Shown here: positions 35,091 to 44,543 of the stretch, in pieces
How the letters are laid out: each line of letters opens with the position of its first letter
Position numbering within the stretch: the stretch's first letter is position 1
Source of the DNA: Chitinophaga varians
GTDB lineage: Bacteria > Bacteroidota > Bacteroidia > Chitinophagales > Chitinophagaceae
NCBI RefSeq assembly: GCF_012641275.1
Contig: NZ_JABAIA010000002.1
Location: 2,046,001 to 2,110,000 of the forward strand
Reading direction: 5' to 3'
Length of the DNA: 64,000 nucleotides
The notes under the pieces: model-generated
The model's database searches: none
Seen by the model: the letters and a program-made list of their open reading frames with translations, nothing else
What the model was told of the DNA's origin: nothing
Translations under genes and position numbers: made by a program

Positions 35091-38000
35091 ATGTTGGTCA
35101 GTAATAAACACTTTACGCCTGTTTTAGGGTTGGATCTTCATATTGTGATCCTGTTTGGATTTCCTATTCCGCTGCCTCATCCGTTCATCGGACTGGTGGT
35201 AGACCCGATGGACTATGTCCCGTTCATTGGAGCCACCACAAAAATCAACCATGTGCCGAGAGGGAAAAGCGATACTTCCGGATTCCTGATTTTCCTGTTT
35301 CATATTCCCATGGGCGGCCCTTTTCTGCTGGCGCCTATGATAGGCCATGATTCCGTGAATTTCTTCGGCAGTAAAAAAGTGAAGGTGGAAGGTAATCTGA
35401 TGAGCCCTTCGGGCCATATGCTGATGACCTGCAATGATATTGGCCTGCCACTGTCGCTGACGCCGGGAAAGAAATTCAAACCCATTCCCAGCCTATATCT
35501 GCCTACCTCTTTTTCTATCCCGCTCTCCTTCGGTAAACCGGTGATGGTGGGCGGTCCTTTTGTCCCCGACTGGGCAGGTGCCTTGCTGAACCTGGTCATG
35601 TCGTTCGGCTTCGGCGCTATGATGAAAGGACTGGGAAAAGGCATGAAGAAACTGGGCAAGGCCGCTAAAAAGGCGAAAAACAAAATCACCAAGTTCAACC
35701 TGGCACACCAGAAAAAGATCGGTGGCAGCGATAAGCTCAGCCGCACACTGTGTAAACTGGGTTTTGAACCGGTAGACCTGGTACAGGGCATTGTTATCTA
35801 CGACGGCGTCGATTTTGAACTGCCTGGCCCTGTTCCGCTGCGGTGGGCCCGTTCCTGGAACAGTGACAGCGCGCACCACGGACTGCTGGGGCATGGCAAC
35901 CATCTGGCCTTTGACATGCGGATATTGGAGTTTACGGCGGAAGAAGCCACGGGGTTATTGCTGGGAGACGGCCGCAGCGTGATATTTGACCTGCTGCCCT
36001 ATACCGGCGACAACGAATATAACCGCCACGAAAAAATGACGCTGACCCGCACCAGCCAGGATGAATACCAGCTGTTCGACCACCGGGAACGGCTATACTA
36101 TCTTTTTAAACGCCTGCGCCCGCTGGACCCGGAATGCCGGCTGGCGGCCATCAGCGATGAAGCGGGTTTTCTCATCAGTTTCCATTTCAACAACAAAGGG
36201 ACATTACTGCGTGTCATCGACAGCGTAGGCCGGCACCTGCATATCGATAGTGATACGGAAGGCCGTATAACGGCGGTGACAGCCCATCACCGGGACCATG
36301 TACAGCGACTGGTCAGCTATGCCTACAACGAGGACGGCGATCTCACAGAGATCACAGACGCGCTCCGGCAAACTACCTATATTCACTACCAGCACCATCA
36401 TATGGTGAAGAAAACGGACCGTAACGGGAACTCGTTTTTCTGGGAATACGACGGCAAAGGCCGCTGTATCCATACCCGCGGCGATAATGGCGTCATGGAA
36501 GGCCACATTACCTACCATCCGGAAGCAGGCCACAACCACGTTACTAACGCCGAAGGACAAACGACAACGTATTATTACACTCCGGAATACCTGGTGACTC
36601 AGATAAAAGACCCGCTGGGCTACTCCCGCTTTACGGAATACACCGAAGACGGGGAGATATACAGAGAGATCGATGAAGAAGCGGGGCTCACCGGTTATAC
36701 TTACGATGACCGGGGAAACCGTACCGGCATTGTGCATCCCGACGGAACGGCCGATACTTTCAATTATGATGATGAAGACCGGCTGATATTGGCCACAGAA
36801 CCCGGCGGCGGAAGCCGCACGTTTATCTATTACAGTGAAGGGCCTGATAAAGGACTGCTGCATACCCTCACGGAACCTGACGGACGCATCACCATCTTCC
36901 GTTATAATAAACACCGGTTGTTATACAAGGCGGAAGATGAACAGGAGCGCATCACAAAACTGGAATATGATGAGGATTATAACCTTGCGTCCATCACCCT
37001 GCCGGATGGCGGTCATGCCACCTGGCAGTACGATGTATGGGGCCGGTGCGTGGCCAACCGCAACCCGGATGAACAACAGCAGACTTTCCGCTATGATGCC
37101 CTCGGCAGGGTGACCGAAATTGAATTGCCTGACGACAACCGCATACTGTTTCACTACAATGCTTACGATGAAGTAGTGGAAGTGCAGGATAAATACCAGC
37201 ATGCCCGTTTCGCCTATACGGCGCTGGGCAGCCTCAAAATGAAGGAACAAAACGGTGCCAAAGTACACCTGGTATATAACAGGGACGAGCAGCTGACCAG
37301 CCTCGTCAACGAACACGGAGAGATGTATCGTTTCGGCCGTAACCGACGGGGCGATATTATCCAGGAAACAGGCTTCGACGGACTGACACGCCATTACCAG
37401 CTGGACGCCACCGGTAATATCATTCGCATTCAACGGCCCGGCGGCCGCTGGACGGAATGTGAATATGACTACAACGGCCGGCTTACCAGGGCTGAACATA
37501 GCGACGGCACCAAAGAAATATTTGCCTATAACGGTAGTGGACAATTGATTTCCGCTGCCAATGAACACAGTACCGTACGGTTGCAACGCGATAGCGCCGG
37601 CCGTGTAACGATGGAATGGCAGAACGGTTATACCGTTGCAGCCACCTATGATGCCAGTGGCCGCCGCCAGGGCCTGGAAAGCAGCCTGGGCGCAAAGGTC
37701 CGGATGGCCCGCAATGCACTGGGCGACCTGACAGGGATAACGGCGGCGATGGAAGGAATACAAGGCCTCTGGAGCGCCACCATACAACGCAGTGCTACCG
37801 GCCAGGAGCTGGAACGCATATTGCCGGGCGGTATTAAAAGCAGCTGGAGCTATGGCCTGTCAGGAATGCCAACATCGCATATCGTGGCCGGCAATGGCAG
37901 GGAAAGCCGCAAACGTTATTACCGCTGGGATGCGGCACAGCAGCTCAGAAGCATCGTCAACGGCATGAACGGCGCCACTGTCAAGTTCGGGCATAATGAT

Positions 38001-39212
38001 TTCGCTAATCTTGCCTGGGCGCAATATGAAGACGGGACCTATGACTACCGTACCGCCGATAAAGCGGGAAACCTGTTCCGCGAACAAACACGCAGCGGCC
38101 GCAAATATGCTGCCGGCGGGCAATTGACAGCATCAGAGCAGGCCCGGTATGTCTATGACGCGGAAGGTAACCTCGCCCGGAAAATCATCTCCGCTACGGG
38201 CAACGTTTGGGAATACGACTGGTGTGGCAATGGCATGCTGAAGAAAGTCACCCGCCCCGATGGCAGGACCGTGGAATTTAAATATGATGCGCTGGGCCGC
38301 CGTATCGAAAAAGTATATAACGGCATTATCACCCGGTTTGTGTGGGACGGCAGACAGCTGTTGCACGAATGGCATTACCCTGCGAAAGAGCGCCCGGTAC
38401 TGACTGTTGATGAATGGGGCGAGGTGAAACAAAGCCACCCGGAACCGGTACCGGCCGAACAGCTGATCACCTGGGTATTTGAAGATGGTACCTTTTCGCC
38501 CGCCGCAAAAATCGCCGGCGGCAAACAGTATTCAATCATCAATGATTACCTGGGCACGCCTTGTGCGGCATACGATGAAACAGGAGAGAAGGTGTGGGAA
38601 TGCGAGTTGGATATATATGGCAAAGTACGTAAGTTAGCAGGTGATAGCACGTTTATACCCTTCCGTTACCCCGGACAATATGAAGACAGGGAAACCGGAT
38701 TATACTATAACCGGTTCCGCTACTATAGCCCGGAGGATGGCGTCTATATCAGCCAGGACCCTATCAGAACGGCCGCCGGTATTAAACTCTATGGTTATGT
38801 GGATGATGTGCTCACTGCTACTGACCCGTTGGGACTGCACCAGATCCTGGCGAGACTGGTAGATCCGCAAACAGGTAAAAGCACCAATTTCGGTCAGATC
38901 GGCAGCAAGGAAACAGAAAAAGTGTGGACAGAACATGGGGTGAAAGGGCACTCGGAATACTATCTCCTCAAAGACCATATATCTAAAATACCACCGGAGG
39001 AGCTACAAGGGAAAACACTCGTGATCAAATCCCTCGGTGAACCGGACGCCGGTTACTGGTTGTTACGATTCCCGCTGCCGCCTTGTAAAAAAGTAGATGG
39101 TGGCTGTGATAAGGCGTTAACGGAACTGGCGGAAAAACACAATATGCGCATCATCTATACATGGTCTGATAAAGGCAAATTTAAAATCAGGAAATATGGC
39201 AAATGTAAATAA
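35091..39212 (+). CDS. RHS polymorphic toxin with PAAR-like N-terminus and deaminase-like tip
   Basis: A 1373-residue paralogue of the RHS gene at 25552, with the same PAAR-like start (NKHFTPVLGLDLHIVIL), DUF6531 segment, YD repeats and RHS core (LYYNRFRYYSPEDGVYISQDP). The tip (about 1240-1373) is unrelated to the other one. It shows a deaminase pattern: GHSEYYLL with His1287 and Glu1289, then PPCKKVDGGCDKAL with Cys1332 and Cys1339, comparable to HxE...PC...C zinc centres of SCP1.201/DddA-type toxin deaminases. Nucleic-acid base deamination in the target is therefore likely, though spacing of the cysteines is wider than the common PCxxC. There is no signal peptide. An immunity candidate overlaps its end. 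Confidence 0.87.
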   Translation: MLVSNKHFTPVLGLDLHIVILFGFPIPLPHPFIGLVVDPMDYVPFIGATTKINHVPRGKSDTSGFLIFLFHIPMGGPFLLAPMIGHDSVNFFGSKKVKVEGNLMSPSGHMLMTCNDIGLPLSLTPGKKFKPIPSLYLPTSFSIPLSFGKPVMVGGPFVPDWAGALLNLVMSFGFGAMMKGLGKGMKKLGKAAKKAKNKITKFNLAHQKKIGGSDKLSRTLCKLGFEPVDLVQGIVIYDGVDFELPGPVPLRWARSWNSDSAHHGLLGHGNHLAFDMRILEFTAEEATGLLLGDGRSVIFDLLPYTGDNEYNRHEKMTLTRTSQDEYQLFDHRERLYYLFKRLRPLDPECRLAAISDEAGFLISFHFNNKGTLLRVIDSVGRHLHIDSDTEGRITAVTAHHRDHVQRLVSYAYNEDGDLTEITDALRQTTYIHYQHHHMVKKTDRNGNSFFWEYDGKGRCIHTRGDNGVMEGHITYHPEAGHNHVTNAEGQTTTYYYTPEYLVTQIKDPLGYSRFTEYTEDGEIYREIDEEAGLTGYTYDDRGNRTGIVHPDGTADTFNYDDEDRLILATEPGGGSRTFIYYSEGPDKGLLHTLTEPDGRITIFRYNKHRLLYKAEDEQERITKLEYDEDYNLASITLPDGGHATWQYDVWGRCVANRNPDEQQQTFRYDALGRVTEIELPDDNRILFHYNAYDEVVEVQDKYQHARFAYTALGSLKMKEQNGAKVHLVYNRDEQLTSLVNEHGEMYRFGRNRRGDIIQETGFDGLTRHYQLDATGNIIRIQRPGGRWTECEYDYNGRLTRAEHSDGTKEIFAYNGSGQLISAANEHSTVRLQRDSAGRVTMEWQNGYTVAATYDASGRRQGLESSLGAKVRMARNALGDLTGITAAMEGIQGLWSATIQRSATGQELERILPGGIKSSWSYGLSGMPTSHIVAGNGRESRKRYYRWDAAQQLRSIVNGMNGATVKFGHNDFANLAWAQYEDGTYDYRTADKAGNLFREQTRSGRKYAAGGQLTASEQARYVYDAEGNLARKIISATGNVWEYDWCGNGMLKKVTRPDGRTVEFKYDALGRRIEKVYNGIITRFVWDGRQLLHEWHYPAKERPVLTVDEWGEVKQSHPEPVPAEQLITWVFEDGTFSPAAKIAGGKQYSIINDYLGTPCAAYDETGEKVWECELDIYGKVRKLAGDSTFIPFRYPGQYEDRETGLYYNRFRYYSPEDGVYISQDPIRTAAGIKLYGYVDDVLTATDPLGLHQILARLVDPQTGKSTNFGQIGSKETEKVWTEHGVKGHSEYYLLKDHISKIPPEELQGKTLVIKSLGEPDAGYWLLRFPLPPCKKVDGGCDKALTELAEKHNMRIIYTWSDKGKFKIRKYGKCK

Positions 39213-40353
39213 CGACACAGCACTGTTACAGTCACTGAAAGACTATGTGGCCTCGGTTGACTGGGCAGCGGAAGAAGATCATTTTGATACGTGTGAATAC
39301 ATAGGGGAAGCATTTGAGGCGCTGGCAGCCGGTGTTCCCGAGGAAGAAGAACAACAGCTGCTGGGCGAAATACTGGCAAAGACCTATCATCAGTTCCATG
39401 CACTGCCAGTCATATTGAAACTGGTGTACCCGTTGCTGGTATTAACGAAAACGCGTAAACTGCATTACCGCGCCGAGGTACTGGAGTTTTTCACCGACAT
39501 AGCAGAAAAACATTTATATCTCCGCTATCGCCTGCTGGGACTGAAGCCTATAAAACTGGACTTTATCGGTGACGTATATACGACAAAGGAGCAGACGGAT
39601 GCCAGCATCAACAAACGCCTCGAATACTACGATGAAATCAGGAGAAATGCGGACCTCATCCGGGATATAATTGCGGATGAAAACCCTGCTGTGAGTGCGC
39701 TCGCTGTGAAACTCTACTTACTGGTCCTTTATGTGGAAACACCGGAAGCGGCCCTGGAAAAGATCGTTGCCATCAGGGAACTGATAGCCGCCAGAGGCGA
39801 CGCAGCACTGGAAAACCTGTTGATAGGGTCAGCGATTGTACTGCAACAACGTGTGGCACAACTGCCGGAAAGCCTGGTGATTCCGGGACATTACCTGAAC
39901 ATCGCCCGGTTGTTCGCTACCCCTACTACGGAAGACGTAGTGGAAGGAGAGCTCTTATTGCAATCGCAGGAACAACAATACGACAGTCATCCCTGGGCGG
40001 ATGGTTACCTCGCCGCAATGGCCTGTGCGGGCGTTCTCCTGCATGAACGGGAAAGTAAAGAAGAGATCGATGTGATCCTGCAGGCGATCAAATTTCAAAG
40101 AAACCATAGTAAAAAATATCCCACTGACGGGCCCCGATGGTTGCCGCATCAGATCATGGCAGAGTACCTGGTAGCCCGTTTCTTCTCTGAACACTGGGCA
40201 AGCCTGACGAAAGTTGCGTGGGATTCGCTGAGTGAAAATCAGCAATACATCCTCCGTAAACTGTCCCGCGAAATGGGTATATACACCTACCTGCAAAGTT
40301 ATATGGGACTGCCGGCAGAGAAAGAAGAAATGAAAGAATGGCTGCCTCAGTAA
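39196..40353 (+). CDS. Helical-repeat protein, probable immunity protein for the deaminase-like toxin
   Basis: This 385-residue, almost entirely alpha-helical protein (many amphipathic helices such as AALEKIVAIRELIAARGD and LGEILAKTYHQFHALPVILKL) suggests a HEAT/ARM-like solenoid. No enzyme motif is seen. The start lies inside the last 17 bases of the toxin gene in another frame, a tight coupling typical of toxin/immunity pairs. It is unusually large for an immunity protein. Family not recognised; role inferred from position. Confidence 0.6.
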   Translation: MANVNNDTALLQSLKDYVASVDWAAEEDHFDTCEYIGEAFEALAAGVPEEEEQQLLGEILAKTYHQFHALPVILKLVYPLLVLTKTRKLHYRAEVLEFFTDIAEKHLYLRYRLLGLKPIKLDFIGDVYTTKEQTDASINKRLEYYDEIRRNADLIRDIIADENPAVSALAVKLYLLVLYVETPEAALEKIVAIRELIAARGDAALENLLIGSAIVLQQRVAQLPESLVIPGHYLNIARLFATPTTEDVVEGELLLQSQEQQYDSHPWADGYLAAMACAGVLLHERESKEEIDVILQAIKFQRNHSKKYPTDGPRWLPHQIMAEYLVARFFSEHWASLTKVAWDSLSENQQYILRKLSREMGIYTYLQSYMGLPAEKEEMKEWLPQ

Positions 40354-40408
40354 GGCCTCGCCTCTCAGCTTCCAGGCATAAAAATTTTTCCCGGTCGCAA
40401 AAAAGCGA

Positions 40409-40422
40409 TATGTTCGTACATA
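40409..40422. promoter_or_regulatory. Putative GntR operator in front of the regulator gene
   Basis: The near-palindrome TATGTTCGTACATA ends one base before the ATG of the GntR gene. It differs at only 2 of 14 positions from a site in front of the ROK/isomerase operon (48600-48613). A position touching the start codon suits autorepression. Confidence 0.65.
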
Positions 40423-40423
40423 T

Positions 40424-41167
40424 ATGACGAAGATACCTTTATTGGACCACGATAGCAAAATTCCCCTGCATCAGCAGGCGGAAGAGCTATTACGGAAGCT
40501 GATCCGCGAGGATTATTTCCGGGAAGGAGACATTTTTCCAAAGGAAACAGACCTCGCCAAACGATGGAGCATTTCCCGGAACACCTTACGCATGGCCATC
40601 GGCAACCTGGTTAAAGATGGGCTGCTGGAAAGAAAGAAGCGGTATGGCACCGTAGTGAAAAAGAAAAAGATCACGACGAACCTCGATAACTGGTACAGCT
40701 TCACGCATGAAATGGAAGACAAAGGCATTCCTTTCAAAACCCTGAAGAGCAAAGTATCGGTACTGAAAGCGGGAGAAGAAGTGGCGAAGATGCTGCAAAC
40801 GGAGCCGGTGCAGCCGGTGGTTTGCCTGGAACGTATCCGCAGTACGGAGAAAAGCCCCATGGTGTATTTTGAATCTTTCTTTCATCCCAGGATAGGCCTT
40901 ACCGGCAAGGAGAATTTTGACCGCCCGCTGTATGAGATGCTGGACGCGGATTTTCATGTGGTGCCTGTGTATTCCCAGGAAGAAATCAGGGCGATAGGAG
41001 CGGATGAAAAAATCGCCGGGCTGCTGAAAATCAAAAAAGGCGCCCCGGTGCTTGAACGCCGCAGAGTAGTGCTGGACGCGGGCCGGCGACCGCTGGAGTT
41101 TAACATCTGCTGGTACCGGAGTGATTGTTTTACGTATAGTATCGAACTAAAAAGACCACAACTGTAA
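40424..41167 (+). CDS. GntR/HutC-family transcriptional regulator with UTRA domain
   Basis: This 247-residue protein has an N-terminal winged helix (about 5-75: KIPLHQQAEELLRKLI, GDIFPKETDLAKRWSISRNTLRMAIGNLVKDGLLERKKRYGTVV) and a UTRA ligand-binding domain (about 95-245, with PVVCLERIRSTEKSPMVYFESFF and APVLERRRVVLDAGRRPLEFN). UTRA regulators usually sense sugar phosphates or related metabolites. It is convergent with the mannoside operon, ending 52 bp from it across a shared terminator. The 14-bp operator candidate lies before both this gene and the operon, so it most likely represses mannoside use when substrate is absent; mannose-6-phosphate is a reasonable effector guess. Confidence 0.92.
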   Translation: MTKIPLLDHDSKIPLHQQAEELLRKLIREDYFREGDIFPKETDLAKRWSISRNTLRMAIGNLVKDGLLERKKRYGTVVKKKKITTNLDNWYSFTHEMEDKGIPFKTLKSKVSVLKAGEEVAKMLQTEPVQPVVCLERIRSTEKSPMVYFESFFHPRIGLTGKENFDRPLYEMLDADFHVVPVYSQEEIRAIGADEKIAGLLKIKKGAPVLERRRVVLDAGRRPLEFNICWYRSDCFTYSIELKRPQL

Positions 41168-41171
41168 ATAA

Positions 41172-41202
41172 AAAATGCCGGATGATTTTCATCCGGCATT
41201 TT
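41172..41202. terminator. Bidirectional terminator between gntR-type gene and GH38 operon
   Basis: Perfect 14-base arms (aaaatgccggatga and tcatccggcatttt) with a 3-base loop lie between the convergent gene ends at 41167 and 41220. A-rich and T-rich flanks serve both directions. Confidence 0.92.
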
Positions 41203-41219
41203 CTTTTATACCATTTGAA

Positions 41220-44200
41220 TTACGGAATAAGCAGATATTCTTCCACTCCCATCGCAGGCAGGCTAACAGTCGCCTTCGCGTCTTTCTCTTCACCATTCCT
41301 GACTATCTTCATTCGTGCAGGCTTCAGCGTGCCCCAGTCAAATCCGGTGCTTTGAGTGGTCTTTCCGGGGTTAAAGAGGCGTACCATATACTGACCGTTT
41401 TCCTGTGGCACAATGGCGGTGGCCACCACGGCGGTATTGGTCAGGCGGAACAGCCCTGCCTGGAGCGTAGCGCCTTTCTTCACCGGGAAACCAATAAGCG
41501 GCTGTGTGAAGTCCGCAGCGGCGGTTTCCAGCGCGGCACCGTCAGCCTTGCCATGTGGCTGCAGCGCATAATGATAGCTGCTGCTACCCGACTGGTCGGC
41601 TTTATAGTTGGTATGCCAGTAGTTGTTCATGACATAGGAAAACCAGCGGCTGGTCGGTTGCCCTTTCGTCCGCCATTCTTTATGGCTTTGGGCTACCTGT
41701 AAACGTTCATCGATCATGCTGTCTGGTTCTGCCATCGGCGTTTCCAGCAGCATCCACTGCAAGCCGTTGGACTGGTTGGAGATGTCCATCCATCTGCGGC
41801 CGAACAGAAAGTCCATATTGGAGCCGGGCAGCTGGTCCTGGAGGTAACGCATGGTGCCGTAACCTGCGTCCAGCGTCACTTGTCCGGAAGGCACTTCAAA
41901 AGGAAACCCGAAATGCAGCGCTTCTTTTTGTCTGACCGGTTTTTTGTCAATGATGTTTTCAATCAGTACCACGTTGCTGTTGGCATAGAGTGTCAGTTTT
42001 TTCTCCAGCGCGTTGGCGCCGGGCGCCTGCGCACGCAACACGACGGTCGTTACCACCGGGCCGTTTTCGATGACCTGTGCCTGTACAGGCTGATTAGTCT
42101 CCGCATCGGCGGGGTTCTGTCCTGGTACGTACCAGTAACTGTTCAGCCCCTGCCCGCGGAAAGTGCCGGCGTAGTTGTGACCGTCTTTCGCGGCAAGCCG
42201 GGTGATGCTGCCGTTGTTGTCCCAGGTGACGGCAACGTTGCCGTTGGAAAGGGTGTTGCCGGTCTGTTTAAGCGTGTTGGCGGTGTTTGCCGGCTCATCG
42301 CTCACCGTGTACACGGCTGTTCCGAAGGCGGGCACGTCACTGGCCAGGAATACGAAGGAACCGTCGGAGAGGCGTTGCAGCGGGTATTTCCGGCCGCGTG
42401 TATCTTTCACGGATTTTCCGCCGACTTTGATTTTCACCGGTCCGCTACGGGGCCAGGAGAGCGTATTCACTACGGCTATGCTGCGGGACTGTTCATCGGT
42501 AATGGGTTGGAACAATTGGGCGCTAAGTATATTGATGATACTGTCAGCATCCAGCATAAACTGTTTTTTGATGCGCCATTGTTCTGTTACAAACGGCACG
42601 TCCGGCTGTGAGATACTGTTATGCGCGCCCCAGGTATGTTCATGGAACATCAGGACGTTGGTCCAGGCATGGTAGAACTGCTGTGCATTAAATTGTCCGG
42701 GGGCCAGCATGGCGTAGGCGTTGGTGAGTTGAGACAAACGCAGGCTGTTGATACGGTTTTGCCCTTCTTCCCTGGCCGTGGAGCCGGCGCCATCTTCCCA
42801 GTAAGGGGTGATGTCCCCTTTTACCACGGGCAGGTCTTTACCATATTTCTGTTCAAAAGTTTCAAAGAGTTTATCGGTGGTGTTGAGTACAATTTTGGGA
42901 GATGAATATTTTTCATTCCACTGTTTAACGAAACGGGACACAGACGTGTCTATCGGCCCGTTATCGGCTACCACATTGTATCTCCACTGAACAATATCAT
43001 AAGGGTAATGTTTCTCGTCCAGCTCATCGAGGTAGGCGGCTATCTTCTGCGGGCCTCTTTCGAAAACAGCGCCGGGAGCGGTGCCATGCCAGGAAGAGTA
43101 ACCTTTGCCACCTGTCCAGAACAGTATTTTTTCCTGGCCGGAAGGAGATTCCCACCATACGGGCTTATCGCCCCAGCTGCGCACAAAGTGGCCTACACGG
43201 TCGCCCAGGTAAGGATGGTTTTCACCCAGATAATTAGGTCCGCTGGAGAAATATTTCACACCGCCTTTGGCCAGCGCCGTCACTGTGCTCCAGGTATAGC
43301 CCGGCACGTCGGAGATCATGGCGCTGGGGATGTGAAGGCCGTAGGCTTTGCGCAGCTGTGCGGCGAAGTCGGTGTAGTGGAAGGTTTCTTCAGGCAAGGT
43401 AAGGCCGGTAAGGATATTGGCGTATAAAGCCGACAGGCAGATGTCGCCGTCTTTCACGGCTTGTATGAACGCTGCTTTTTTCTCCGGTGTGGCCTGTTGC
43501 AGGAAATGGTCTACCGCCCACAGGGATTCTATGTTCCATTTGAATTTGGCTTCTTCCGGATAGCTGCGGGTGGCGGCTATCATGTCCAATGCGTCGTTGA
43601 TATTGCGGAGGTGTATTTTCAGTACTTCCGGTTGCAGGTGCGAGTAGCCGATATCTGTATGGGAATGGTGTATAAAATGCAGTTCCCGGTAGGTGACAGG
43701 TTTCAGGGTAACGAAGCGGTCTGCCAGCACTTTGCCGGCATCGGCAACGACTACACGAATACTGTCCGGCTTTTTCACGGAAGGAACGGGGATGTCGAAA
43801 TTATTGACGCCGTCGGCTACCGGGAAGGAATATACTTTTTTGCCGTCCACGGTCACCCTGAAGGTACGTGGCGTACCAAAGTGGAGCGCAGTAAGTGTTA
43901 CCGGCTGTTGCCCGTTTTTAAGTATAAAAGGTTGCGGGTGGATGTCCACCTTTTCTTCAAAAGAGAATTTGAAGGTCATGAGCCAGTCATTGCTTTGCTG
44001 CGCCTGACCGATGATTTTCAGTTTAACTGGTTTGCCGGGTGTGATGCGGCTTACCGGCAGCCGGAGAAACATCAGGCCATGGGAGTCGTTGGCTCCGTCT
44101 TTACGGAGTTGCTGAAACACGATGCGGCTGCTGTCGGGCGCACCGAATGTCCATGTGGGCGACTGGTTGCCGGGTTTGGTGGTGAAGGTCAGCAGTTTTT

Positions 44201-44534
44201 CCCCGTCCACGTACAGGTCGAAGTGGCGGTCACCACTGCTGGTAGCGGAGGAATGCCCTGCCACCCAGCTGAAGTACACATAAGGGCCTTTGATATGTGT
44301 TGGAACGGCGGCAGTTTCCCAGGCCATCACCTTGTGGCCGTCGGTGGCGCGTGTGAGCAGCGCCGTAGTGGCATAGTCCGGGAAAGCCGAATAGTAGCGC
44401 ATGCTTTCGCCTTCCGTTTCATGGTCGTAGCCATTGATCCAGTCTACCTTGCCGAGATAAGGTACCGTTTTCTGGGCGGAGGCGCCCAGTACGCTGGCAA
44501 GTAAAACAGTGACACAACAGAATATTTTTCTCAT
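41220..44534 (-). CDS. Secreted glycoside hydrolase family 38 alpha-mannosidase
   Basis: This 1104-residue protein has a signal peptide (MRKIFCCVTVLLASVLGASA). An N-terminal accessory region (about 25-270) has beta-sandwich-like segments (HFDLYVDGEKLLTF). The GH38 catalytic domain starts near 285 with FIHHSHTDIGYSH, where His292 and Asp294 fit the zinc-binding HxD pair. Asp409 in MISDVPGYTWS fits the nucleophile/zinc ligand. The middle domain and C-terminal beta domains follow. It starts 9 bp after the sugar-porter stop and is the last gene of the ROK/isomerase, MFS, GH38 operon. The expected role is release of mannose from alpha-mannosides in the periplasm. Confidence 0.9.
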   Translation of the reverse strand: MRKIFCCVTVLLASVLGASAQKTVPYLGKVDWINGYDHETEGESMRYYSAFPDYATTALLTRATDGHKVMAWETAAVPTHIKGPYVYFSWVAGHSSATSSGDRHFDLYVDGEKLLTFTTKPGNQSPTWTFGAPDSSRIVFQQLRKDGANDSHGLMFLRLPVSRITPGKPVKLKIIGQAQQSNDWLMTFKFSFEEKVDIHPQPFILKNGQQPVTLTALHFGTPRTFRVTVDGKKVYSFPVADGVNNFDIPVPSVKKPDSIRVVVADAGKVLADRFVTLKPVTYRELHFIHHSHTDIGYSHLQPEVLKIHLRNINDALDMIAATRSYPEEAKFKWNIESLWAVDHFLQQATPEKKAAFIQAVKDGDICLSALYANILTGLTLPEETFHYTDFAAQLRKAYGLHIPSAMISDVPGYTWSTVTALAKGGVKYFSSGPNYLGENHPYLGDRVGHFVRSWGDKPVWWESPSGQEKILFWTGGKGYSSWHGTAPGAVFERGPQKIAAYLDELDEKHYPYDIVQWRYNVVADNGPIDTSVSRFVKQWNEKYSSPKIVLNTTDKLFETFEQKYGKDLPVVKGDITPYWEDGAGSTAREEGQNRINSLRLSQLTNAYAMLAPGQFNAQQFYHAWTNVLMFHEHTWGAHNSISQPDVPFVTEQWRIKKQFMLDADSIINILSAQLFQPITDEQSRSIAVVNTLSWPRSGPVKIKVGGKSVKDTRGRKYPLQRLSDGSFVFLASDVPAFGTAVYTVSDEPANTANTLKQTGNTLSNGNVAVTWDNNGSITRLAAKDGHNYAGTFRGQGLNSYWYVPGQNPADAETNQPVQAQVIENGPVVTTVVLRAQAPGANALEKKLTLYANSNVVLIENIIDKKPVRQKEALHFGFPFEVPSGQVTLDAGYGTMRYLQDQLPGSNMDFLFGRRWMDISNQSNGLQWMLLETPMAEPDSMIDERLQVAQSHKEWRTKGQPTSRWFSYVMNNYWHTNYKADQSGSSSYHYALQPHGKADGAALETAAADFTQPLIGFPVKKGATLQAGLFRLTNTAVVATAIVPQENGQYMVRLFNPGKTTQSTGFDWGTLKPARMKIVRNGEEKDAKATVSLPAMGVEEYLLIP

Positions 44535-44543
44535 AACAAATGA

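Noticed and set aside
25552..39212. Type VI secretion genes near the PAAR-type RHS toxins
   Set aside because: No Hcp, VgrG, TssB/C or ClpV-like gene is seen in the window, so the delivery system must be elsewhere and is not annotated.
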